Source: DATKXO01 sp035528995 (lineage in GTDB: Bacteria; Planctomycetota; Phycisphaerae; UBA1845). From it: a DNA stretch of 25,440 nucleotides. Made by a program: the position numbers and the translations under genes. The notes under the pieces are model-generated. The model saw nothing but the letters and a program-made list of their open reading frames with translations, searched no databases and had not been told where the DNA came from. The stretch lies in the NCBI GenBank assembly GCA_035528995.1, contig DATKXO010000244.1, forward strand, positions 1 to 25,440, read 5' to 3'. The stretch's first letter is position 1, and every line of letters starts with the position of its first letter. Positions 17,841 through 25,020 of this stretch are shown piece by piece.

Positions 17841-18385
17841 CGAGCATTCTGACTTTACCAGAGATTGGTCTACGGAGGGTTTGCGCCGCCAAGAACCAGC
17901 CGGCACGTACGCTTCACCAATCTCCTCCAGTCTTCTCCCCATGTAACACGGTATCACCGTACGCCAAGCCTGTCAATACATTGCCTGACATTTTCGCCAG
18001 TCTGACGCCGAAGCGGACCTTCTCCAGTAGGAAGTCTCACCTTGAGCAATCAGAGACACTGAAATACAGCGAGACAGGAATTCTGCGCGCCGCCTCCGCT
18101 GCGCCGTCCCATAACACCCCGAGCGGGGACGATCCGGGGGCGCTCCTCGTCGATGCCTGGAATCGACGCCACGAACCCGATCGAGGCGTGGCGCCAGGCC
18201 ACCCCAGGAAGCCGCGATGTTGTAGGACCATGACCGGCCCTGAACGGCGCCAGCGGGGCCGGCCGGCACAGCAAGATCAGTCCATCGGTCGCCGGCGAAC
18301 GCGACAGAGCCGAATCGGGCCGGAATGGAAAACCCCACCGCTTCCACCGATAATCGGCTCGGCACAGGATCGGATGGAATCGAGC

Positions 18386-20284
18386 ATGCCGGGTCAGAAC
18401 GCACAGGTCGAGGCCAAGCCGCGCTCCCGGGGCGGGCTACTCGGGATTGCAGTGCTTGTGGTCGGGCTGGCAACGGCCGGCGTCCTGATCTGCGCCCGCG
18501 GCCGGGCGGCGCTGCCCATAACACCCCGCCAGGTCGTCGCCCCCGGTGCGGCGGCCGGGTTCAACGTTCTACTGGTCACCATGGACACGACTCGCCGGGA
18601 TCGCCTGGGCTGCTACGGCTACAAACAGGCCGTAACACCCACCATCGATTCGCTCGCCGCTCGCGGTATCCGCTTCGACGACGCCGTGAGCAGCAGCCCG
18701 CTGACCCTGCCATCGCACACGACCATGCTCACCGGCCTCTACCCGGTCAACCACGGTGCCCGGCACAACGGGTCCAGCCGGCTCACCGAGGAACACGTGA
18801 CGTTGGCCGAGGTCCTCAAGGCTCGCGGGTACCAGACGGCCGCCTTCGTGTCGTCTGTCGTCCTGGAGCAGCGGTACGGGCTGGCCCAGGGTTTCGAGCT
18901 CTACGATTTTGAGGTCGCCGCAGAAGGCTTCCGGGCCCATCTTCTGGACATGAACGAGCGCCCGGCCGACGTGGTCACCGACGCGGCGCTCGACTGGCTC
19001 GGGCGGCGGCAGGAGGCCGGGACGGCGGCACCGTTCTTCGCCTGGGTGCACTACTTCGATCCCCATCACCCCTACCAGCCGCCGACGGCGCACCTGGTCC
19101 AGTTCCCCACCCAGCCCTACGACGGCGAGATCGCCTTCGTCGATAGCCAGCTCAAACGCCTGTTGGAAGCGTTGTCCGGGCACGGCTTGCGCGACCGCAC
19201 CCTGATCGCCCTCGTGGCCGACCACGGCGAGGCCCTGGGTGAGCACCTCGAAGAGACCCACGGCTACTACATCTATGACAGCACGATACGGGTGGGATTC
19301 GTGCTCTCCTGCCCCGCCCTGTTCGACCGGGCCTACTGCGTCAACGACCGGGTGGTGGGCCTGGTGGACTTGAAGCCGACCATCGAGGACCTCCTGGGCA
19401 TCGCCCCGAACGTGCCCTGCGACGGACAAAGCCTGCTGGCCGACATCTCTGCGGACCGGGCCGTCTACGTCGAGACCAAGGCGCCGCTGAGCCTGGCGGG
19501 ATGGAGCCCGCTGTATGCCCTGCGGCGTCATACCGACAAGTACATCCTGGCGCCCCAGCCGGAGTATTACGATCTCGAGGCGGACCCCCAGGAATCGCGC
19601 AACCTCTACGCGGAAAGACCCGCTCCGCTGGACGCTCTGGAGCGGCAGCTCACTTCGTTCAGGGACCGCTGGGATGGCGACAGCGCCGAGCGGGCCGCGG
19701 CGCGCGTGATGAGCGCCGAGGAGGTCGAACGACTCCGGGCCCTGGGCTATGTCCATTCGGACTCGCCCCCGCCGTCCGGTCCCCTGCCCGATCCCAAGGA
19801 GATGATGCCGGTTTACCTGAAGATGGAGCGGGCCATCGACCTGCTCGATCAGGACCGTCTGCAGGAAGCCCTTCAGCTCGCAAAGGCGGCGCTGGAGGAG
19901 TGCGACTCGTACCCCTTGGGCGAACGCACGCTGGCGTCCATCTACTTCCGGCTCGGCCGGCTGAACGAGGCCATCGACGTGCTCCGTCGCTCAGCGCAAC
20001 GCCGGCCCGAGTTCGCCACGTACATCAGCCTGGGGCGGATGTACCTGCACCAACAGCGATTCCAGGACGCCAAGAGGGCCATCGCCCTGGCAGAGGACAT
20101 CTACCCCGATGACGGGCGGGTCTTCACGTTGCGGGGCGATCTCCTGCGCCTGCAGAACCGGTTCGACGAAGCCATCGCCCAGTATGAGAAGGCCATTCAG
20201 GTCGACCCGCACCGGGCCGGCATTCAAGCCCGCGAGCGGATTGACCAGTTGCGCAGCGCGCCGGGCCGGAAAAACCCGCCGTAG
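18386..20284 (+). CDS. sulfatase-fold hydrolase/transferase with TPRs, tandem copy 1
   Basis: A 632-residue protein with one N-terminal TM segment (about 17-36) and no lipobox, so probably a membrane-anchored extracytoplasmic enzyme. The sulfatase-fold domain covers about 58-455: MDTTRRDRLGCYGY (66-79, Asp67), active-site TLPSH (Thr107-His111) then LTG, HYFDPHHPY (222-230), ADHGE (Asp279-His280) and His292. Thr107 replaces the formylglycine residue. The domain ends at LRALGYV (450-456), and about four TPR-like hairpins follow (475-620). The ATG at 18386 is chosen over 18374 and over the longer frame to 17981. The next gene starts at the same protein position and after a near-identical leader (GGAATCGAGC here, GGAAGCGAGT there). 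It lies 54 nt upstream of its duplicate at 20339, an evident operon. Confidence 0.87.
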   Translation: MPGQNAQVEAKPRSRGGLLGIAVLVVGLATAGVLICARGRAALPITPRQVVAPGAAAGFNVLLVTMDTTRRDRLGCYGYKQAVTPTIDSLAARGIRFDDAVSSSPLTLPSHTTMLTGLYPVNHGARHNGSSRLTEEHVTLAEVLKARGYQTAAFVSSVVLEQRYGLAQGFELYDFEVAAEGFRAHLLDMNERPADVVTDAALDWLGRRQEAGTAAPFFAWVHYFDPHHPYQPPTAHLVQFPTQPYDGEIAFVDSQLKRLLEALSGHGLRDRTLIALVADHGEALGEHLEETHGYYIYDSTIRVGFVLSCPALFDRAYCVNDRVVGLVDLKPTIEDLLGIAPNVPCDGQSLLADISADRAVYVETKAPLSLAGWSPLYALRRHTDKYILAPQPEYYDLEADPQESRNLYAERPAPLDALERQLTSFRDRWDGDSAERAAARVMSAEEVERLRALGYVHSDSPPPSGPLPDPKEMMPVYLKMERAIDLLDQDRLQEALQLAKAALEECDSYPLGERTLASIYFRLGRLNEAIDVLRRSAQRRPEFATYISLGRMYLHQQRFQDAKRAIALAEDIYPDDGRVFTLRGDLLRLQNRFDEAIAQYEKAIQVDPHRAGIQARERIDQLRSAPGRKNPP

Positions 20285-20338
20285 GGCGCTCGATCGGGTG
20301 GCTGGGCCCGCCCGGCGAACGGTTGGACGGAAGCGAGT

Positions 20339-22234
20339 ATGCCCGACGAGGAAGCACCCATCGCGGCCCGGCGATCCCGGCACGGCCGGCGCATCGGCGC
20401 CGGGCTGCTCGGGGTCGGACTGGTTGCAGCGGCTTGGCTGCTACTGGCTCGCGGCGATCGGACGCGGCCGATACAGCCCGGACAGGTCGTCGCCCCCGGC
20501 GCGGCGGCCGGCTTCAACGTCCTGCTGGTCACCTTGGACACGACTCGGCAGGATCGACTGGGCTGCTACGGATACGCCCCCGCCGAGACGCCCGCCATCG
20601 ACTCGCTGGCCGCTTGCGGCATTCGCTTCGACGACGCGGTGACCAGCAGCCCCGTGACCCTGCCATCCCACGCGACCATGCTCACCGGTCTGTACCCGGT
20701 CACGCACGGCACCCGTGACAACGGAACCTATCGGCTGACGGAGGACCACCGGACGCTGGCCGAAGTGCTCCAGGCTCGCGGGTACCAGACGGCCGCCTTT
20801 GTCTCGTCCTTCGTCCTGGACCGGCGATTCGGGCTGGCTCAGGGATTCGACCTCTACGATTTCGAGGTGACGGCGGAAGGGTTTCGCCCGGACGCCATGG
20901 ACCTCAACGAGCGCCCGGCGGACGCGGTCACCGACGCGGCCGTCCGCTGGCTCGATCGACGGCAACAGGCCGCGATCACCGAACCGTTCTTCGCCTGGGT
21001 GCACTACTTTGACCCGCACTACCCCTACAGATCACCGTTGAGCAAGACGCCCCGATTCGCCGAGCGGCCTTACGACGGCGAGATCGCCTTCGTCGATGCC
21101 CAACTCAAACGGTTGCTGGACGCGCTGTTGGCACACGGCTTGCGCGAGCGCACCGTCATCGCTCTGGTCACCGACCACGGCGAAGCGCTGGGCCAGCACC
21201 GTGAGGAAACCCACGGGTTCTTCCTCTACGACAGCACGGTGCGGGTGGGGTTCATCCTCTCCTGTCCGGCTCTATTCGACCGGGCCTACCGCGTGAGCGA
21301 CCGGGTCGTCGGCCTGGTCGATCTGAAGCCGACCATTGAAGATCTGCTGGGCATCACCCCGAACGTGCCCCGCGACGGACAGAGCCTGCTGGCCGACATC
21401 TCCCCGGATCGGGCTATCTACGCCGAGACCCTGATACCGCTGACCACGGCCGGCTGGAGCCCGCTGTACGCGATGCGGCGTCACACCGACAAGTACGTCC
21501 TGGCACCGCAGTCGGAGTACTACGATCTGGCGGCGGACGCGCAGGAGTCGCGCAACCTGTACGCCCAAAGCCCGGCCGCGATGGACGCTCTGCAACGGCA
21601 GCTCGCCGAACTCCGGAAGCGCGACCGCGACGGCCGGCCCGGCGGGGCGACCCGTGTGATGAGCGTCGAGGAAACCGAGCGGCTCCGGGCACTGGGCTAC
21701 ATCCATTCGGTGCCGAGCCCGTCGTCCGGCCCCCGACCCGATCCCAAGGAGATGATCTCCGCGTACCTGAAGATCCAGCGGGCCATGGTTCTGATCGACC
21801 AGGATCGCCCGGACGAAGCGTTGCGCCTGGTTCAGGCCGCGTTGCTAGAGTGCGATTCGTACCCGGTGGGCGAGCGCACGCTGGCGTCGATCTACTTTCG
21901 ACTCGGCCGGCTGGACGAGGCGGTGAACGTTCTTCGCGACTCCGCCCGACGCCGACCGGAAATCCTCACCTATGTCAGTCTGGCCCGCGTCCTTCTGCAC
22001 ATGCGCCGCTTCGGCGAAGTCGAACGGACCATCTTGGACGCCGAGAAGGTCTCCCCCGACGACGGCCGCGTCCCCATGCTGCGCGGCGACCTTCTGGGCC
22101 TCCAGGGCCACTTCGCCGAGGCCATCGCCGAATACGAGAACGCCATCCGGATCGACGAGCACCGCGTCGGCATCCGAGCCCGACAGAAGATCGAGCAAGT
22201 GCGCAGCCTCATGGAGCAGGGCGAACGACCGTAG
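20339..22234 (+). CDS. sulfatase-fold hydrolase/transferase with TPRs, tandem copy 2
   Basis: A 631-residue paralogue of the gene just upstream, collinear along its whole length with almost no gaps. A TM anchor lies at about 19-37. LDTTRQDRLGCYGY is at 66-79, active-site TLPSH again at Thr107-His111, HYFDPHYPY at 222-230, TDHGE with Asp279-His280, and His292. The domain ends at LRALGYI (450-456) and the TPR region follows (475-620). Every expected metal and nucleophile position is kept in both copies, so both are probably active. They diverge in the signal/anchor segment and in scattered TPR residues. The ATG has GGAAG eight bases upstream. The pair may differ in substrate, partner or expression; this cannot be judged here. 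Confidence 0.87.
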   Translation: MPDEEAPIAARRSRHGRRIGAGLLGVGLVAAAWLLLARGDRTRPIQPGQVVAPGAAAGFNVLLVTLDTTRQDRLGCYGYAPAETPAIDSLAACGIRFDDAVTSSPVTLPSHATMLTGLYPVTHGTRDNGTYRLTEDHRTLAEVLQARGYQTAAFVSSFVLDRRFGLAQGFDLYDFEVTAEGFRPDAMDLNERPADAVTDAAVRWLDRRQQAAITEPFFAWVHYFDPHYPYRSPLSKTPRFAERPYDGEIAFVDAQLKRLLDALLAHGLRERTVIALVTDHGEALGQHREETHGFFLYDSTVRVGFILSCPALFDRAYRVSDRVVGLVDLKPTIEDLLGITPNVPRDGQSLLADISPDRAIYAETLIPLTTAGWSPLYAMRRHTDKYVLAPQSEYYDLAADAQESRNLYAQSPAAMDALQRQLAELRKRDRDGRPGGATRVMSVEETERLRALGYIHSVPSPSSGPRPDPKEMISAYLKIQRAMVLIDQDRPDEALRLVQAALLECDSYPVGERTLASIYFRLGRLDEAVNVLRDSARRRPEILTYVSLARVLLHMRRFGEVERTILDAEKVSPDDGRVPMLRGDLLGLQGHFAEAIAEYENAIRIDEHRVGIRARQKIEQVRSLMEQGERP

Positions 22235-22257
22235 GTCACTCGGCACACCGGACGCAC

Positions 22258-22335
22258 GGACGACGGCGACGCCGGGCGCCGGTCGTCCCGCACACTCTCT
22301 TACCTCGTTCCGCCATCTGCCGCAGCTTGCGGCAG
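22258..22335 (+). terminator. double hairpin after the sulfatase operon (possible terminator region)
   Basis: Beginning 24 nt after the stop at 22234, an 11-bp stem with one bulged G (22258-22268 with 22277-22288) is followed by an 8-bp perfect stem CTGCCGCA/TGCGGCAG (22317-22335). Neither has a T-tract, so if they end transcription they act as stabilising or Rho-assisted structures. Confidence 0.35.
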
Positions 22336-22532
22336 CCGGGTCAAATGCCCGGGTCGCGGACGGTCCGGCCTGCTCGGGGCGGCACCTCGGGAATAAATCG
22401 GCGGAATGTCCGGTTAACGGCAAATGCAGGGGCCGCGCGCTATACTCCCATAACTTCGCACGGTCGTGGCACACACGGCCACCGCGGGCCGGAGAAGACC
22501 GGACACAAGAGAGGTTGGATCAGGAGGACGGT

Positions 22533-23228
22533 ATGCACCGTTCGCGGAGCACATCGCTGGCGGCTGTCGGCCTTGTCAGCCTGCTGCAAGGCTGTTCGGA
22601 CCGAGGTCCCGCGGTCGACCCCGGGCGAACCGACCTGACCGTGCGCAAGAGTCGGGAACCCAAGAGCGCCGCCGCCCGGCAACCGGTTCCGTTGACCGGA
22701 CAGGACGCTACAGTATCGAGTGGAACGGAGGTAGACACCGTGAGCACACAGAAGGCTCTGTTCGGAGCCGGCTGCTTCTGGGGCGTCGAGGAGACGTTCC
22801 GCCAGGTCGAGGGCGTGATCTCGACCGCCGTGGGATACTCCGGCGGCACCGTGGCCGATCCGGCCTATCAGGACGTCTGCACCGGCCGCACCGGACACGC
22901 CGAGGTGGTGCAAGTCGAATTCGACGCCTCGCGGGTCTCCTATGATCAGCTCCTGGACGTCTTCTGGAGTTGCCACGACCCGACCACCCTGAACCGTCAG
23001 GGTCCCGACTTCGGCAGCCAATACCGCTCGGCCATCTTCTTCCACACGCCCGAGCAGGAGGCCGCCGCCAAGGCATCGAAGGAGCGGCTCCGGCAGTCCG
23101 GCCGTTTCAAGCGGCAGATCGTGACGGAGATCACGGCGGCCTCGGACTTCTACCGGGCCGAGGAGTACCACCAGCAATACTTGGCCAAACGCGGCCAAGG
23201 CGCCTGCCCGTCCACCGGGCACGACTGA
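22533..23228 (+). CDS. msrA: peptide-methionine (S)-S-oxide reductase, lipoprotein form
   Basis: MsrA reduces the S form of methionine sulfoxide in proteins. Residues 70-220 form a complete domain: GCFWGVE (80-86) with catalytic Cys81, VGYSGG (100-105), VCTGRTGHAE (115-124), HDPTTLNRQGPD (148-159), and QYRSAIF (163-169). The only candidate resolving Cys near the C-terminus is Cys225, in GQGACP. The ATG at 22533 has a strong AGGAGG and encodes a lipoprotein signal with lipobox LQGC (Cys21), then a polar linker to about residue 69. An exported repair enzyme is implied. A GTG at 22740 with a perfect GGAGGT seven bases upstream could start a 162-residue cytoplasmic form. A -10-like TATACT lies at 22441-22446. 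The gene stands alone, between the sulfatase operon and a PEP-CTERM gene. Confidence 0.92.
   Translation: MHRSRSTSLAAVGLVSLLQGCSDRGPAVDPGRTDLTVRKSREPKSAAARQPVPLTGQDATVSSGTEVDTVSTQKALFGAGCFWGVEETFRQVEGVISTAVGYSGGTVADPAYQDVCTGRTGHAEVVQVEFDASRVSYDQLLDVFWSCHDPTTLNRQGPDFGSQYRSAIFFHTPEQEAAAKASKERLRQSGRFKRQIVTEITAASDFYRAEEYHQQYLAKRGQGACPSTGHD
22727..22742 (+). promoter_or_regulatory. internal ribosome binding site and GTG start within msrA
   Basis: GGAGGT (22727-22732) is seven bases before an in-frame GTG (22740-22742). It sits exactly at the junction between the lipoprotein linker and the catalytic domain, so a signal-less MsrA could be made from the same mRNA. Confidence 0.45.
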
Positions 23229-23580
23229 CGAGCCGACGGCCGCCACCGTCTCGCCACAGAGGCCCCGCCCCCGCTCCACCTGCCTTGGCTTTGGGCCGCC
23301 GGAAGGTGCATCCACCGTCCCCGACCCGGACTCCAGCCATAACTTTCTTTCCAAAAAGCCTTTACGATGGCCCACCTCCCGCCACTTCCCCTCTGGAGGA
23401 CAAAGTAAGGAAAACGTCCGTCGGTTGCTTGACCGCACTTGTTGAGTTGTCTATCGTGTTGTAGGCCGGGTCAGGAGGCCCTCAGCAGCTTTCGTGGGGC
23501 AGCCCTGATTAGCGAGGATGTTCGGGAGAGAGCGCGGCCCTTGGGGTGCGCTCGTTTCTTATCGAGGAAGGAAAGGAAGC
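23229..23580. other. intergenic region upstream of the second PEP-CTERM gene
   Basis: 352 bp between msrA and the PEP-CTERM gene. It holds the promoter at 23429-23457 and a leader of roughly 115 nt. The leader contains a GAGCGC/GCGCTC hairpin (23530-23553) followed by a T-rich stretch, then a purine-rich ribosome binding region just before the ATG. No gene is supported. Confidence 0.45.
23429..23457 (+). promoter_or_regulatory. putative sigma70-type promoter of the second PEP-CTERM gene
   Basis: TTGACC (23429-23434) and TATCGT (23452-23457) are spaced 17 bp, with 5/6 and 4/6 consensus matches. They lie about 125 nt upstream of the ATG at 23581, leaving an unusually long leader for a structural gene. 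Confidence 0.5.
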
Positions 23581-24315
23581 ATGATCCGCTCTGTCTTTGC
23601 CAGCCTGGCCGTAGCGCTTCTCGTGGCCGGTTTGATCGCCGCACCCGCCAGTGCCTCGGTCATCCATTCCGCGTCGGGCCTCTCATCCGCGGGCATTCCC
23701 GTGACCTTTGAGGCCAAACTGACCATCGCCGGCGATGTCCTCACGGTGGAGCTGGCCAACAACTCGTCGGTAGGCAGCTTGAACCCCAATGATGTCCTGG
23801 GCAGCTACTACTTCGACGTGGTGGACGTTGGCAACAACCGCCCCGCCCTGACGTATTCCAGCGCCTTCGGGGACGTGTACGTGGCCGACAAGGATTCGCT
23901 CGACCTTCTGCTGACGCCGACCGCGGACCTTATGGCGCTCGTTCCCGGGGACTACACGTGGCAGTACAAGGCCATGGACGAGACGCTGATCCCGTTCCTC
24001 GGCTTCGGCATCGGCACCGTCGGCAACTCCACCGTGAGCCCCAACAACTTCATGGGCAACATCGTGGACGGTGTCGACTACTCGATCTATGCAGGCGACA
24101 TCACGACCCAAAACCTGACCGGCAAAGCCCTCGTCAAGGACATGGCCACCTTCACCTTCACCGGCCTGACGGGCTTCACGGAGGCGGACATCTCACCTAC
24201 GTTCGCGTTCGGGTTGGGTACTGCTCCCGACAGTTTTCTGACGCCGGAACCGGCGACGGCTCTGCTGTTGGCGACCGGCGCCCTGGTGCTTCTGCGCCGC
24301 AAACGCGCTCGTTGA
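23581..24315 (+). CDS. PEP-CTERM sorting-domain protein, secreted
   Basis: A 244-residue protein with a clear Sec signal peptide (1-25, cleavage after APASA) and a C-terminal PEP-CTERM signal: TPEPATAL (221-228), a hydrophobic segment and RRKRAR. The core (26-215) looks like a beta-rich surface domain and has no recognised catalytic motif. It carries four N-x-S/T sequons (Asn60, Asn61, Asn149, Asn178). None has the acidic residue at -2 that Campylobacter-type PglB needs. The ATG at 23581 is preferred over the longer frame because it opens the signal peptide and follows a purine-rich AGGAAAGGAAG. It is unrelated in its core to the PEP-CTERM protein at 16852-17556, as far as can be judged by eye. 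Function unknown. Confidence 0.85.
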   Translation: MIRSVFASLAVALLVAGLIAAPASASVIHSASGLSSAGIPVTFEAKLTIAGDVLTVELANNSSVGSLNPNDVLGSYYFDVVDVGNNRPALTYSSAFGDVYVADKDSLDLLLTPTADLMALVPGDYTWQYKAMDETLIPFLGFGIGTVGNSTVSPNNFMGNIVDGVDYSIYAGDITTQNLTGKALVKDMATFTFTGLTGFTEADISPTFAFGLGTAPDSFLTPEPATALLLATGALVLLRRKRAR

Positions 24316-24347
24316 GCGCCCCGTTCGAGCACATGCGCCGCATCTCC

Positions 24348-24426
24348 CGCAAAGGACCCGAGCGACTCGGCACGCGAAGGATACCAGAGAGTCGGCACGC
24401 GAAGGACCCGACCGACTCGGCATGCG
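24348..24426. repeat. 25-bp tandem repeat, about three copies
   Basis: Full units at 24365-24389 and 24390-24414 share the core GTCGGCACGCGAAGGA or its near match CTCGGCACGCGAAGGA. A partial left copy (24348-24364) and a partial right copy (24415-24426) flank them. It is non-coding as far as I can see and lies just downstream of the PEP-CTERM gene. Confidence 0.65.
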
Positions 24427-24661
24427 CTCGATGGCGAACACGCGGAACTCGCGCGCTCAGCGACCGCACATCCTGGACAGCGCCGATCAGCGACGGCCCC
24501 GATCAGTCCCGGATCGGGAAGGCCGACCCATCCCGCAAATGAGCCGCCCCGAGCGAATGTTGGAGTCCCGACCTGGCGGCCTCCGGGCGGTTGGATAGTC
24601 GCGAATCGCCCAAGACGGCCTCGAGCCCTCTGAAACCCGCCGGCGAAGGCCGCGAAGACCC

Positions 24662-24689
24662 TTGACCAACGGCCGTAGCCCTCGATAAT
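24662..24689 (+). promoter_or_regulatory. promoter of tRNA-Gly
   Basis: TTGACC (24662-24667) and GATAAT (24684-24689) are spaced 16 bp, each 5/6 to the sigma70 consensus. They lie 17 nt upstream of the first tRNA base, the usual distance for a stable-RNA gene. Confidence 0.65.
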
Positions 24690-24706
24690 GGCGCCAGATG
24701 CAACTT

Positions 24707-24778
<72 letters not shown>

Positions 24779-24797
24779 TTTGAATGGAAGTGCTTGC

Positions 24798-24825
24798 AAG
24801 GCCTGGACTTACGAGTCCGGGCCTT
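24798..24825 (+). terminator. terminator-like hairpin after tRNA-Gly
   Basis: AAGGCCTGGACT (24798-24809) pairs with AGTCCGGGCCTT (24814-24825) around loop TACG, with a single G-U pair. The flanks GCAAG/CTTGC add further pairing. The downstream stretch is only modestly T-rich. It begins 20 nt after the tRNA, so it most likely ends the tRNA transcript. Confidence 0.55.
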
Positions 24826-24872
24826 CTTGCTTGAGAGGGGCCAATGTCCTATAAAAACCGCGTTTTCGGAGT

Positions 24873-24892
24873 AGTGGGTCAAAAGTGGGTCA
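24873..24892. repeat. short direct repeat AGTGGGTCA
   Basis: AGTGGGTCA occurs at 24873-24881 and 24884-24892, an 11-bp period, between the tRNA-Gly and the transposase remnant. The next bases upstream form a small palindrome AAAAC-CGC-GTTTT (24854-24866). They may mark the end of a mobile element, but the true boundary cannot be fixed from one copy. Confidence 0.4.
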
Positions 24893-24947
24893 GTGCTCTC
24901 CGAAGGAAACCTGCACCCATGCGCACTCCGAAGAGGTAGCATCGAAT

Positions 24948-25011
24948 CCTGTGGAAACTGAATGAAAGGTGGGGCATCCTCCAAGGTTGTTTCGAGGACC
25001 TTTTCCACAGG
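24948..25011 (+). promoter_or_regulatory. inverted repeat that could pair with the transposase ribosome binding site
   Basis: CCTGTGGAAA (24948-24957) and TTTCCACAGG (25002-25011) are perfect complements. The right arm overlaps the start of the AGGAGG ribosome binding site (25009-25014) for the ATG at 25021. An inner AAGGT/ACCTT pair would extend the fold. Such a hairpin could mask the start of translation, a device known in some insertion sequences. Confidence 0.45.
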
Positions 25012-25020
25012 AGGAGCCCG

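Larger units (their letters stand above)
17557..18385. other. long divergent intergenic region (829 bp)
   Basis: Separates the PEP-CTERM gene (-) from the first tandem sulfatase-fold gene (+). No convincing gene is seen. It contains a doubled 18-mer (17654-17695) and a 21-bp dyad (17820-17840). On the minus strand there is a TTGACA with TACCGT 17 bp away (17976-17948) and a weaker TTGGGT/TATCGG pair (17633-17605). On the plus strand TTGAGC/TACAGC (18042-18070) is a weak promoter candidate. If the distal minus-strand promoter is used, the PEP-CTERM mRNA has a leader of nearly 400 nt. None of these is certain. Confidence 0.45.
24316..24706. other. intergenic region with tandem repeat, upstream of tRNA-Gly
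   Basis: 391 bp without a supported gene. A perfect 6-bp hairpin (24305-24319) overlaps the preceding stop codon and may aid termination. A roughly three-copy 25-bp tandem repeat follows (24348-24426), then an unremarkable stretch, then the tRNA promoter at 24662-24689. Confidence 0.5.

Noticed and set aside
24841..24900. A tRNA-Gly attachment site for an integrated element
   Set aside because: No integrase is present and no repeat of the tRNA 3' end was found in the window, so an att site cannot be supported.
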